Origin: Lota lota
Lineage: Eukaryota > Chordata > Actinopteri > Gadiformes > Lotidae
Assembly: GCA_026745465.1 (NCBI GenBank)
Contig: JACYXH010000310.1
Location: forward strand, 6,378,501-6,442,500
Direction of reading: 5' to 3'
DNA: 64,000 bases
The notes under the pieces were generated by a model. The model ran no database searches. It was not told the DNA's origin and saw only the letters and a program-made list of their open reading frames with translations. Positions 49,755-60,001 of this stretch are shown in pieces. A program made the position numbers and the translations under genes. Position 1 is the stretch's first letter. The number at the start of each line of letters is the position of its first letter.

Positions 49755-50409
49755 CATTACCAACACACTCAACTCTCATTAAGAGCTGCAGGGGTTGATT
49801 CGGGACAACGTGCGACTACAACCACCACCACTGCACCTGTCCCAGTAACCAGCCTGCAGTCCATTCATTCAAGAGGAATCACTAACTGTACAACTGGTGT
49901 CCAACTGGCATCCGTATACCAGCCGTAGGTCCACAGCTGCACCTCATGGAAGAAAATGTAGTTTGTTTCATTCCACTACATACACCCTAACACAACTGAC
50001 TTCTGGAGTAGACATATTAGGCATAATGCTACACTTGGCTTGATGGTGGAGTGTCCTTAAACAAAACGTAGCCTACCCAATGAGCAAAGGAGTGCATGAG
50101 TGAAAATGAAAAGCCATTGGAGAAAGACATAACACATTATTCATCACTCTGTATTCAACAAAACCAGTTAGCTCTCAAATAGAAAATACTAAAAAAAGCC
50201 TACTAAAACCTATATAGTCTACCTATTAACCCTGCTATAACTATTTTATATTCGACTAAGTGAGCATTCTATTAGCATTCAGTTAACAGCAATCACTAGC
50301 CCTATCACACAGGCACATCCCCCAGGTCACACATAACCAAATTATAAGCCCCTTTACCTTGAAAAGCGCAAATTGTTATCAGGAATATCCAAAATCCAGC
50401 GTTTTCCAT
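37000..50409 (-). CDS. nectin1: Nectin-1-like cell adhesion molecule, complete
   Basis: Ten exons join in frame to 513 codons: 50358-50409, 42327-42439, 41375-41633, 40990-41107, 40416-40597, 39937-40054, 38912-39063, 38503-38635, 38342-38405, 37000-37350. Order: signal peptide, IgV (VTWQKVVNGSKQN, ICEYTTFPAGNRE), IgC (CTSANGKPP), second IgC (VEGFDGNWYL, CEATNSIGTR), transmembrane helix at about 343-367, and a Pro-rich tail ending EQYV. Nectins form homo- and heterophilic trans-dimers at adherens junctions, and the C-terminal E-x-Y-V motif binds the afadin PDZ domain. The ectodomain is closest to nectin-1 and the length matches it (517 aa in human, from memory). The IgV domain is split by a phase-0 intron before VTWQ. 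A duplicated fish genome may carry a and b copies; which this is cannot be told. Confidence 0.93.
38028..38235. repeat. Two SINE-like copies in opposite orientation
   Basis: 38028-38120 reads as the tail on the minus strand (GACATGTATCTGAATTC reversed), and 38120-38235 is a plus-strand copy (CCCTGAGCAAGATGCCCTAA, CTGCTCCTTAATGCCATGTA). They lie in the last intron of the nectin-like gene. Confidence 0.6.
40112..40169. repeat. (CA)n microsatellite
   Basis: About 29 CA units in a nectin intron. Confidence 0.97.
40630..40664. repeat. (GA)n microsatellite
   Basis: GA tract with one interruption, about 30 bases upstream (transcript sense) of the 40416-40597 exon; on the minus strand it is a CT tract that may serve as the polypyrimidine tract. 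Confidence 0.9.
40830..40947. repeat. (AT)n microsatellites
   Basis: Two AT tracts (40830-40885 and 40929-40947) separated by AT-rich sequence in a nectin intron. Confidence 0.95.
41264..41287. repeat. Poly-G run
   Basis: Uninterrupted G run of just over 20 bases inside a nectin intron. Confidence 0.95.
41843..41951. mobile_element. Foldback (MITE-like) element, 50-bp arms
   Basis: Arms 41843-41892 and 41902-41951 are reverse complements with a single mismatch and a 9-base loop. The ends are AAAGGGCCCCTATTATACCA. It lies within the 693-base intron that splits the nectin IgV domain. No clear target-site duplication is visible. Confidence 0.85.
44493..44530. repeat. 38-base poly-G run
   Basis: Uninterrupted G homopolymer in nectin intron 1. 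Confidence 0.95.
46868..47143. repeat. 28-bp minisatellite
   Basis: About ten imperfect copies of a unit reading AACTTGAGGTAGATGTTATG then ACTATCTG. Copies differ mainly at GGT(A/T)GATG and (G/A)CTATCTG. Confidence 0.9.
47232..47503. repeat. Tandem duplication, 139-bp unit
   Basis: The segment starting AAAGTAAACTAGTAAAGTAG and ending AAAAAGAGAAAGAGGGA occurs at 47232-47370 and again from 47371 with essentially no differences. It implies a recent event, or an assembly artefact. Confidence 0.9.
47536..48700. repeat. GA-rich and CA/GT low-complexity region
   Basis: GAGAGA blocks with repeated GTAGACAACGTAGAGAGA (47580-47670), a CA-rich block (47818-48010), (GT)n at 48047-48104 and a long A/G-rich block (48434-48700). 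Confidence 0.9.
49478..49752. repeat. Poly-C run and (CA)n tract
   Basis: C run of just over 20 bases at about 49478-49499, CA-rich sequence after it, and a clean CA tract at 49708-49752. Confidence 0.95.
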
Positions 50410-51573
50410 GCCCAAATTGCAGATGCCAGTTCTACTGGTGACGCTAAATTCCCAAAGTTGACTCGGGTGATGCCAGCTTGATGTCTCCCTGATTCAGATG
50501 GGGTGACTGGGACAGAGGCTCGTCCAGTGTGTCCAGTAATAATAATAATAAAAAATACACTGTCAGACTCAGTAGGCCTACCTGTAGGCTACCGGGTTAA
50601 ATGGAGCAAAAGCAGAGCGTTTACACACTGATTATTATATTCCCAAACTCTCATTTTCCTACAATTCCTACTGCCGTTGCCGAAATGGAATTCTTCTGAC
50701 TACCGTTTGACTTGTTACCGAAATGAACTCTGAGCATGGTGACGGCTTGGCGGGGATAAAGAGGATTAACGCGTGGACCAGATTATTTCCGAGATAGCCT
50801 GTCTAGTGCCTTGTGCCTAGTGCCTGCCCACAGTCCCAACGGGCCGACCTACAATCCAGACCCAGAGACAAGTAGTTGTCACTATTAACGTGGGGGAAGG
50901 AAATCTGGTTTGAGGGGCAATTACACTCTTTCAAAGTTTTGGGGGTTTCTTGAAATAATACGGTTTATATGGCAATTATGATGAATGGTTGTTCGTTCTA
51001 TTTGCTCTAATTAATCAGCGTTTCTCTCTTCAAATAATTTACTTGACAACTTCGACAATTGTATCACGCCTGCGATAGGTAAATATTTTTCATTATTCAT
51101 ATATTAAACAGATATCAATGGAATGGGATCTGGCCTAGGCTACTTCAGTTTCAACACTTCATTTTGATGAAGGCCTACTGATTTAAAAATAACTGCAAAT
51201 AGAGCACAGTGAAAAAAAATAAGTAACTGAAAAGGACGAAACGAAAGAATGATACGTGAAGGTTGTAACGTCCTGCTGGTAAAACTGATGACGAAGTCTT
51301 CATATTTCTCAGAGCGTCACCTCACCGCTCTATCCATCAGACATTGGAGAGGAGAAGGACCAATCAGCGCTCTGTAGACCACCCATAGTCCCGCCCTCCT
51401 CTCTCCTCCTCCATCCCTATGTATCTCAACCACCTTGAGTCAGGAGGAGTGCGAAGCTAAACGGTCTATGATGCTATGCCAGGCCAGGTGATTCGGCAGC
51501 TCTGACGCACCGAAACACCAGAAGCCATAGGATAAAGACCCCAGCTCGATAGCTTACTCCGTCTACACCATAG
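50410..51573. promoter_or_regulatory. Divergent promoter region between nectin1-like and thy1
   Basis: The nectin-like start codon (minus strand, 50409) and the probable first thy1 exon (plus strand, ending at donor CATAG|GTAAGG at 51573) face away from each other. The segment 51350-51560 is relatively GC-rich and unique. THY1 and NECTIN1 are neighbours in human as well (memory). Exact transcription starts are not visible. Confidence 0.5.
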
Positions 51574-52134
51574 GTAAGGTTTAAAGACATTCATATCTTT
51601 AGATTTTAAGAAGCATGTCAGAGTGCTGTAAGGAATGTGCTAGGGTGTAGCACATTCCTATTCTAGCAGTTAGAAGATCCAGGCACAGAGCTGTCCATAA
51701 CATACATGTAAGTCAGGGTCAGGACATAATTATCTCTTAGACATGAAAACAGGAAGTATCATTTCATAAAGATGATAGTTCCGATTTTACAAAAGGTATT
51801 AACTCAATAAGAAAATGGCATATAATGCACTGCATCCATTTCTGGATAATTTCTAAGAAGTGATCTGGATGAGGTGATGTTTAATACATGTAGGAAAAAG
51901 ATAAAAATAAATCTGATTATAATTTATAGATTTTGAGACATCACCAGCAAATTTTATGTGAGCATAACCTTTTGTCATCGGTAAATATGTATCTAAACCC
52001 TGAAATATACAGATATTAAGAGCAGTTATAGGCTGCTATTTTAAGAAAAACGTTATTGTTACAAGATCTGTATCCTCGTATCTGTACTTCGACTTGACTC
52101 CTGTACCACCTCTCCCTCTCTCTGTCTGCCTGTT

Positions 52135-52136
<2 letters not shown>

Positions 52137-52181
<45 letters not shown>

Positions 52182-52184
52182 CGC

Positions 52185-52216
<32 letters not shown>
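52137..52216. repeat. (CT)n microsatellite
   Basis: CT tract ending only about 30 bases before the thy1 start codon, so it may act as the polypyrimidine tract for that exon. Confidence 0.95.
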
Positions 52217-52217
<1 letters not shown>

Positions 52218-52245
52218 TATGCTTACTACATCCATCAGCCCCAAC

Positions 52246-53481
52246 ATGGTCCAGTGCATCTTGGTCTTTGGAGTCCTGGGAGGTAAGCTTTTCAGAAGCT
52301 AATCATATTTTATTGTATGCTTTTATCATTCTCACCCTCAATTAGGAGTCTCTTTAGATAGAAGCATCTTCTTGACTAAATGTCATGTAAGTGTTAAAAA
52401 AATATGAATGCATCCTATTTCGAAGAATATTTGAATGTCAAAGTGTTTCATTTTCATCAGTACAACACACAGGGTGATTCTGGTCACTGAAACTCTTGCG
52501 ACAAGACAAGTGTCGATTATGAATATAAAATATAAAATACAATGGAAATGGAAATACATCAAATATAAATATACAATATGACATGTAGAAATCTATTTAT
52601 ATACATTATATTTAAATATATTTATTTATATTATATTGATGTAGACTATCGATATAAAATATACAATATATAAATACAACATGTTCCCCCCTGGTGCTGC
52701 AGTCCTGCTGGTCCCAAGTCTGCGGTGTGACCTGGTGTCTGTGTGTCTGGAGGATGATGAGGACCTAAGGGTGGACTGCCGCATCAAGCCCCGGCCCAGC
52801 CAGATCAACAGCTACGAGTTCTCCTGGTCGTCTGGCACCAAGGAGACCCTGATCAACACCAACGTGTCGGGCACGGCCACAGAGCCGCGCTTCAGGGAGT
52901 CCAGCTACGTGGAGGAGCTGCAGCCCTACGGCTATCGGCTCACTCTGAGCGGCTTCACCCACTCCCTGCCCTACAACACCACTTACATGTGCAAGATATC
53001 CCGGGTGGTGGCGTCTATCTATGCGGAGAGAGGTACGGCACATACATGAGGGAGGGAGAGTATGTGAGAAACGTACATACATATACACACACACACACGT
53101 AGATAACTACATACATGTATGTAGTTATCTATGTGTGTGTGTGTATTAATGTATTGTATGTACTACAGTACATGCAGTTAATTAATACACACACGCATCC
53201 ACACACACACAGTCACACACAAACACACATTAATACACAGATGAACACACACACACGCAGTCGCACACACATACATACATGTACATTCAAGTGAGAAGGA
53301 CAGTGTTGGACATATGCTTGATTAATTCAACAGAGAACTGTTGTTGTTTTGTACCTTTGTAGATAAGCTGCTTCCATGTTCAGCACTCAGCATCTTCCTG
53401 CAGAGATCCTGGGTGTGGAGCTCTAGCCTGGTGATGCTGGTCTCCAGCCATGTCCTCAGTTGGGGGCTCTCTCCACAGTAA
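52246..53481 (+). CDS. thy1: Thy-1 membrane glycoprotein (CD90)
   Basis: Three exons, 52246-52282, 52703-53032 and 53363-53481, join in frame to 161 codons, the same length as human THY1. THY1 is a small GPI-anchored IgSF protein of neurons, thymocytes and fibroblasts that engages integrins. The product has a signal peptide, one IgV-like domain with conserved cysteines (VSVCLED, RVDCRIK, TYMCKIS), the neuronal-type YEFSW motif, potential N-glycosylation sites (NVS, NTT), and a C-terminal DKLLPC followed by a hydrophobic stretch. That Cys matches the GPI attachment residue after DKL in mammals. The exon pattern (signal, Ig, GPI) is that of THY1. It lies beside nectin1-like, as in human. A poly(A) signal AATAAA is at 53804-53809, only about 190 bases before the bud13 start codon. 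Confidence 0.92.
53086..53145. repeat. thy1: Palindrome in thy1 intron 2
   Basis: CACACAC, then GTAGATAACTACATACATGT, mirrored by its reverse complement and a GTGTGTG tract. It is a near-perfect inverted repeat with almost no loop, centred at about 53116 (ACATGT), with one mismatched pair. Confidence 0.85.
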
Positions 53482-53803
53482 CACGCACGTTTCAAGCACA
53501 CTCATTAGTTCCAGTTCATCCAATACTTCCATCGGATGACCCATAGGCTACTGTTTTAAACGTAACAGGTTTCAGAAGCTTTTCCCCCATGAGTCTCGCT
53601 AAGAGTAAAACATGATCTCTACTATAATAAGTTATTTATATTTGGAATTCAAAAGTTTGCTAGGTTAGTTTGCCATATAAGCACAACCAACATAATTAAA
53701 TGTTGTAAAAGGGTGTGTGTGGCCATGTGTTTCTTTACCATCTAACCCTAGTACCGTTCTAAGTACCCTCTAACCATTTAGAAAATAGTCCATATCTGAC
53801 TTG

Positions 53804-53809
53804 AATAAA
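53804..53809 (+). terminator. thy1: thy1 poly(A) signal
   Basis: AATAAA about 320 bases after the stop codon; the next gene begins shortly after. Confidence 0.65.
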
Positions 53810-53995
53810 ACATGATATACTCCCAGTGGTTGTGTCTGTTTTTAAAAATTCTTAGACTCTGATATCATCACTATTGTATCTCAGTTCAATTGAACAGTGT
53901 TTTAAATATTTTGATTTCATTAACTGCCAAAATGATCCTTCCTGAAGTTGACCTTAAACGCTTTCCGTAGTGTTCGACAACAGTCACACGCAGCA

Positions 53996-56900
53996 ATGGC
54001 GGCTTCCAATGGCAGTACGAAAGGAACAGAGCTATCAAAAGCTGACTATCTGAAACGATATTTATCTGCAGGAGACGATGATAAGAAGTCCAAAGGCAAG
54101 GTTAAAAAGAAACGGATTAAAGTACCTGAAAGGGGGTAGGTACTCTGGATTTCTGCCTGCCATTAAGCGAACGTGCCTTGTTAGCCCAGCTTAGCATATA
54201 CACTACTCATGTAGGATCGTTGGTTTGGTCGTTGTGTTGTAGGAATAACTCAAATTAACAACATTTTTTATCTGTATTTATAGGTTAAAGATAGTGGATG
54301 ATGATATCGACTGGAAGCAAATGGTCGATAAAGCAGAAGAGGATACGGAAGAGGACGAAGAAGAGGCTCCGGTGGTGAGATATCAATACAATTATATCCA
54401 AAGACTTATTAGAATACATGTTGGTTTTCGGTTGAATGTAGAAAACTACTATACATGCTTTTGTGCATTTGTGCACTGATAACGTAAATCTTGTTTGTCG
54501 CCTCAGATTGCCGAGGTGATCGATGAGCGGCCGGAGGACGTCAAGCGACTGGAAGCTTTCAGGAACAGCAACAAGTGGAGGACGCTGGGAGGTAATGGAG
54601 TTTGAACTGTCATGAAACCCACCCAATTAAGTTGACATCTATAAATCAGTAGGTATGGATATGAAGTAGGTCGGGATAAACGTGTCGTCCTAAATAACAT
54701 TTTCCTCTTGTTAGATGATGAAACTAAGTCCACAGAGGACGGTGAGGAGGACGGCGATGAAGTGTACGAGGTGGTTGATTCCCGGGCTGCTCGCCACGAC
54801 TCGCCAGAGCTTATGGCCAGGAAACAGGTCCGACACGACTCACCAGAAGCCGGGCCTCTGAGGAAGATGTGCCCGGACTCCCCGGACACAACACCTTCGA
54901 GGAGAACTCGCCATGACTCTCCAGACTTATCGCCTAGGAGACCGCATCCAGGGAAACGGCAGAAAAGAACCGGCGGAGGTGAGTCCTCAATGTTGCCATG
55001 CTCAACCCCAGCTGTCATTTAATTTATACAGTTTAAACAAATTACCTAAGGGTGTGAAAATTGCAGTTCTTCAGAAAGAATTGCGTCGTTGATCTCTGAG
55101 GGTATGTTTGTCTAGTCTAGACCATCCTGATCACGTGAGCTCACTTTCTGCTTTGATACACGGATCAGTCTTGACCTCTAGCCAACATACATTTCCTGAA
55201 ATTACAATGTAATAGGGGCCAATTAGGGAATGTGTCATAGTTGATGACGTTACCGGGCCAATCAGGTACCACGCAAACTTGATGACTTGAAATGCAGGCC
55301 TCCGCTGGCAAAACAGTAACATTGTCTCCCGAAGCAACGAGCAGTAACGTTGACATTAGTAAACATAGCCATAATTGCAGTTATTGCAGAAATATAATAA
55401 ATAACAGCTATTAAACAAGAACAAGAGTATGTACTAGTGGAGTTTCTCTGCGGTAAATACATTTTCGGCATTTATCTTTATCCTGTGTATCCACTGAACA
55501 GTGCACTGGGATGGCATCACATGTTTTGTTACGCTGATTGGCTGAAGGAGTCTGTCAAGGCAAGTACTCCCTCCCTCTGAAATCGATGTGGGTAGCTAGA
55601 GGTCCAGACTGATCCGTGTAGTGAAACAGAATGTGAGGTCACGTGATCAGGATGGTGCACAGGCTAAAGTTTGTCTTGGCAATATCCAAAATGCATTTAT
55701 AAAGGTACATGAGGATGCAGCAGTAGCCATACTAGTTGCAAGATCATAAGTTGAATATGATGTTGTGCGAGAAAAGTCTGAAGTACTTAACTGTATAAAG
55801 GTTTATCTAGTTGGCTTCTTATTCCAACTGGCTCTTTCAAATAAGGACTTTACTTATTGTGTTTTGTTAAGTGTTACATTTCTGGGCTATACTTTTTCTT
55901 CATCAGAGTCTTCTCCAGTCAGGAAAAAGCCCAACTCTTCATCAAGTCAACCGTTGGCAACCAAGGCTCGGAACCGGCACGATTCTGACTTGGACCAATC
56001 GCCGCCCCGCAAAAAGACGCAAAAGGGTGGGAATACTGATGCCGACCAATCACCTCCAAGGAAAAAGACCGTAAAGGGCAGGCATTATGACTCTGACCAA
56101 TCACCTCCAAGGAGGAAGTCCCGACCAGGTTCTGATTCTGACCAATCACCACCAAGGAAAGCTCAGAACGGCCAGGGCTCTGACTCCGACCAGTCTCCTC
56201 CCAGGAGGGCCAGGCGGAGCAGGGGGTCGGATGACGATCTGTCCCCCCCACGCAGGAAGGACCAATCAAAGGTGAGCGTCTTTTAACGTCCACCAATGAC
56301 AGTGTAGAGCGGGGTTCAATGGATACCTGTTTAAATCGGGGTGTATTTGACTGCTTTTTAAATGTTCCAGGGCATGCTCTCTGGAGGTCAGGCGGGTCTG
56401 GTTTCCATCGACATTCTACGGAAGGAGCAGGAGGAAAACCGACGCAGAGAGAAACACAACAAACCACTAGAAGGTATGGGACTTTTTTCATGTTGTTGAA
56501 ATATCTGGAAGAAATTACCGTTGACGTTAGTTTCGCTAACTAGTGGCTGAAAAATCTTGATTTATTGAGGGTTATAGTTGACGAACTCTTTGACTATTGG
56601 TTGAATCAATCTCTGCTATCTTCCCGCTCCACCCAGAGGACTCGCGTAATGCGCAGACTGTGTTCAGAGACAAGAGCGGCAAGAGGCGGGACCTGGAGAC
56701 AGAGCGAGAGGAGAAGAAGAAGTTGGATGAGGAGGAAGCAGCCAAGGCTGAGAAATACGCCCAGTGGGGTAAAGGGTGAGACACCTCAAGTTATAATTTC
56801 GACAACGTTCCAGACAATGGGTCTTATTCACCTAACAGCCTAACGGCTTGGTTCTAAAGCGAGCTGTTTTTCACCTAGAACCAAGATTGCTGCTTACGTT

Positions 56901-58008
56901 TGAACTGTGTGGGGAAGTGGGTGAGAGACATAGCGACCTGGTATTCTCTCTTTGTGTGTGGAAGGGGATGAGATACCTAGTAACTCAGCGTTTTCTCCCA
57001 GTTGAGACCTAGGGACACATATGATCTAGTTTACCTGGCTGAATGTGTGCACGCGCTCCCACACAGCTTGGCTCAGGGCCAGATGTACCAGCAGAAAATC
57101 GCAGACGCCCTGCACGAGGTCCAGAAGCCAATGGCACGGCAACGTGACGACGAGGACCTCGACCGCATGCTCCGTGAGAAGGAGAGGGATGGGGACCCCA
57201 TGGCTGCCATGCTGCGACGCAAGAAGGATCGCAACGCTAAAGTACAGGGGGTCAAAGGTCAGATTGACCCTCATTATTTCTAAGTCATAAATCATTATCC
57301 ATGAAACTGCCTTTATAGAGCACTTTTTGTGCAAACCTGCCGTACATAGTGCTTAACAAGAAATAAATATAAAGAAATGAAAGGAAATACAATAATCAGA
57401 GATTTTGTTTAAAAAAAGAATGTCTTAATGTAGCATGCACAACACAAACAACGATGTAATTACCAAAAAGCACCAAAATATTCTAACATTCTCATAATCA
57501 AAACATGTTCTGGATGATTTATAGAGAGGCCGAGGTACAAAGGTCCAGCACCACCACCGAACCGCTTCAACCTTCATCCAGGATATCGCTGGGATGGAGT
57601 CGACAGGTACGACTGTGTGTATGGTTCTGGGTTTCATCCCCAATGTACCTGTAGGCATCATTGAGCAAGAGGCCCTAACCCTTACCTGCTCCTTAATGAC
57701 ATGTATCTGAATACTCCTTCTAAATTCAATTTTGATAAGTGTCTGCAAAATGACTAAATAGTGATATCCGTTTTTTGATCGTATGCGTATGTAAGGTTGT
57801 GCTCTTTATTCATGTCATTCATGTCGTAAGGTTTTCCTTCAATAACCATGCTAATAATGTTATTATAAATGCTAACCAAGTCACATTACTAAATTACGTG
57901 GTTCTGTGTGTCAGGTCTAATGGATTTGAGCAGAAGCGCTACAGCCGCATGGCGGATAAGAGTGCCCTACAGGACGAGGCCTACAAGTGGAGCGTGGAGG
58001 ATATGTAG
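53996..58008 (+). CDS. bud13: BUD13 homolog, RES complex splicing factor
   Basis: Ten exons join in frame to 517 codons: 53996-54135, 54284-54374, 54507-54591, 54715-54978, 55907-56271, 56371-56473, 56637-56775, 57067-57257, 57525-57606, 57915-58008. BUD13 is part of the nuclear RES (retention and splicing) complex with SNIP1/Pml1 and RBMX2/Snu17, which acts on the activated spliceosome. The N-terminus ([12 protein letters not shown]) and the C-terminal block ([37 protein letters not shown] then stop) are diagnostic. Exon 4 carries four R/C-x-DSP repeats and exon 5 six DQSPPRK-type repeats (about residues 215-310), matching the basic Ser-Pro repeat region of vertebrate BUD13. A coiled-coil-like E/K/R stretch follows (about 330-395). 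Human BUD13 is 619 aa (memory); the difference is mostly fewer repeats. Start chosen as MAASNG, with no better upstream context. Confidence 0.97.
56812..56893. repeat. Copy of the AACCAAGAT foldback repeat
   Basis: CAGACAATGGGTCTTATTCA at one side and TAGAACCAAGATTGCTGCTT at the other. The arrangement is the same as at 58035-58117. It lies in a bud13 intron. Confidence 0.65.
57600..57765 (+). repeat. SINE-like element
   Basis: Carries TGGGTTTCATCCCCAATGTA, TTGAGCAAGAGGCCCTAACC, CTGCTCCTTAATGACATGTA and the tail GTGTCTGCAAAATGACTAAA. It abuts the donor of a bud13 exon. Confidence 0.65.
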
Positions 58009-59197
58009 AGACCGTGGGAGACTCTAAACTACTGTCCAGACAATGGGCCTTATTCATCTAGCGAGCCAGGATGGCCGCTCGTGTTTAGAACCAAGATGGC
58101 TGCTAGGTGAATAAGGCTATAGCCAGAAGCATCCAAACCCTGCCGGAACGGGAGTCGGCCGTGCAGATGCATCAAGTAAATGGTTGTTTTCAATTTCGTA
58201 TCTCGGTGGAAGCTGCCGGTTGCTGTGAAACAAAGTTTCATACACAGACTGATGAACATGGTTCACTCCACCACACAACAATGACATCACACTGACTTTG
58301 TACCTTTTGGTCATTTCTGATTGAAGTCGGAGCCGATGGTATAGATGTTAATTGTTCCGAAACAGGTTTTATTAAATGAGGATTTTTGTAAACCGTTGTG
58401 CATAATGTGATCTAATTCTTTCAATGAGGTGTAGTTCCAAAGCTAAATCAGTGCTGAAACCCTAATAGGTTGATAATATGATTTTGTAGTTTTTAGCTTT
58501 TATATTTATATATATATAAATTTCTCCATATTCAGAATCCTGCTCGAGGCTTTGGGCTGTTTATCTTGGTAAAGACCGATTATTTTTTATTAGATATGTA
58601 TGGTGGTTCCAAACAATCCATTTTTTAATACTAAATTGTATAACAAGTGTATGTGAACTATTAGTTATATGCAAGAACATGCTACCCAACATCGATCCAT
58701 TATTCTACCATTCATAGGACTGACTTATTTAAACAAATTTAAAAATTGAGTTACATTTGAAATTCCTGGTGTGTAATTGCAATTAAGCACATTTTAAATT
58801 AGAAAAATGAATCAACCTATCACAATTAGCCTTGAGTAAATGTTTTTACTCAATTTAAATTAAAAGATACTCATGTTTTCAATTGTAAACATATGCTAAC
58901 CAAAAGATAGCAAACATTTAAATACACTGTTTGCTCACAAGCAGTGTTGAGGATAATATTAAGTAAATGTATATTTCAGAAGTGACTCAAAGGTGAACGG
59001 TGCCTTTATATAGGAACCATGTTGAGATTATTATTGTTCCTCCGCGGAATATTTAGGTCGATGCACATGAGACGATGTTTTCTTCTAGCTTTGTCAACTC
59101 CGGCTGCAGTTCTTGTTCTTCGCGACACTTTGGTACTTATTAACTCATCCAGTGTTATTCTAATTGTAACGAGCAATTATAATTATAGTGGAGTAAA
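58009..59197. other. Spacer: bud13 3' UTR, foldback repeat, snrnp35 upstream region
   Basis: Contains a foldback repeat (58047-58117) in the bud13 3' UTR, an ATTAAA at about 58371 that may be the bud13 poly(A) signal, then AT-rich sequence with no exon. The right end is the presumed promoter and 5' UTR of the snrnp35-like gene. Confidence 0.6.
58047..58117. mobile_element. Foldback MITE-like repeat
   Basis: Ends GCCTTATTCATCTAGC and GCTAGGTGAATAAGGC are inverted with one mismatch. The interior contains AACCAAGATGGC and an inverted GGATGGCCGC. Related pieces are at 8564-8645, 23922-23960 and 56812-56893. Confidence 0.7.
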
Positions 59198-60001
59198 ATG
59201 AACGAGTGGAGTCCAATCGCCAGTGTGTACAACCCGCTCAAGGCAGGCAGTATCGATGGCACAGACCTGGAGCCCCATGACCGGGCTGTATGGAGGGCTA
59301 TGTTTGCCCGCTACAAACCTAATAAAGGTGTTGTCGGGGACCCACTACTTACTTTGTATGTCGCCCGCTTGAACCCGCAGACAACAGAGGAGAGACTGCA
59401 AGAAGTGTTTTCGAAATATGGACAAATTAACAGGCTGCGACTGGTAAGGGATATAGTCACTGGCTTCTCTAAAAGATATGCATTCATTGAGTATAAAGAG
59501 GAGAGATCCATCGTCCGTGCACGCAGGGAAGCCAATAAATTAGTGGTGGATCAAAACGAACTTTTTGTGGATTTCGAACAAGAGAGGACATTAAAGGCTG
59601 GATCCCGCGACGTCTCGGCGGTGGACAAGGAGGAAAGAAGGAGTCGGGACAGTTGCGCTTCGGCGGAAAGGACAGACCCTTTCGCAAACCCATCAGCCTT
59701 GGAATGGGCCAGTTGCAGGATTGGTCAGGTGGTGCCAGAGAATGGGATAGAGGTTCGAAAGAAAGAGATGACCGACACAGAGAGAGGGAAAGAGGACAAT
59801 CCACAAGGCACCACGAGAGAGATCCTGAATGTGGAAGCAGGGGGGCGAGGGATGAGCGCGACAGAGGAAGAGAAAAAGATTCGTACAGAGAAAAATACAG
59901 AAATAATGAGAGAGAGAGGGAGGACAGAAGACCCAGTGACAAACATAGGCATAGAGACCGTAGATGAACATTTTTGGTGGCTATATTGTATTTTTTTATA
60001 A
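59198..60001 (+). CDS. snrnp35: U11/U12 snRNP 35 kDa protein-like, intronless, frameshifted
   Basis: The open frame encodes 267 aa. The first 133 or so match the minor-spliceosome protein SNRNP35: [40 protein letters not shown], an RRM with LYVARL (RNP2) and KRYAFIEY (RNP1), then [10 protein letters not shown]. The protein binds U11 snRNA side components and helps recognise U12-type introns in the nucleus. At about 59596 one G is missing relative to the family (expected ...[12 protein letters not shown]). The conserved continuation ([20 protein letters not shown], then an R/E/D-rich tail) lies in the next frame to a stop at 59967. In the frame as written, the C-terminal 134 residues are unrelated. 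A single coding exon is normal for this gene in human (memory), so lack of introns does not by itself mean retrocopy. Sequencing error, allele or pseudogene are all possible. Confidence 0.88.
   Translation: MNEWSPIASVYNPLKAGSIDGTDLEPHDRAVWRAMFARYKPNKGVVGDPLLTLYVARLNPQTTEERLQEVFSKYGQINRLRLVRDIVTGFSKRYAFIEYKEERSIVRARREANKLVVDQNELFVDFEQERTLKAGSRDVSAVDKEERRSRDSCASAERTDPFANPSALEWASCRIGQVVPENGIEVRKKEMTDTERGKEDNPQGTTREILNVEAGGRGMSATEEEKKIRTEKNTEIMRERGRTEDPVTNIGIETVDEHFWWLYCIFL

Larger units (their letters stand above)
42440..50357 (-). other. Intron 1 of the nectin-like gene, repeat-rich
   Basis: Nearly 8 kb with no supported exon. It holds a SINE-like copy (about 42600-42760), TG tracts (43260-43293, 45391-45450), a 38-base G run (44493-44530), a 28-bp minisatellite (46868-47143), a 139-bp tandem duplication (47232-47503), GA-rich blocks (47536-47680, 48434-48700), a GT tract (48047-48104), a C run (49478-49500) and a CA tract (49708-49752). 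The first intron of nectin genes is commonly the longest, so this fits. Confidence 0.75.

Noticed and set aside
59590-59605. Programmed ribosomal frameshift in snrnp35
   Set aside because: The site does not match an X-XXY-YYZ slippery heptamer and no such mechanism is known for this gene; a missing base is simpler.
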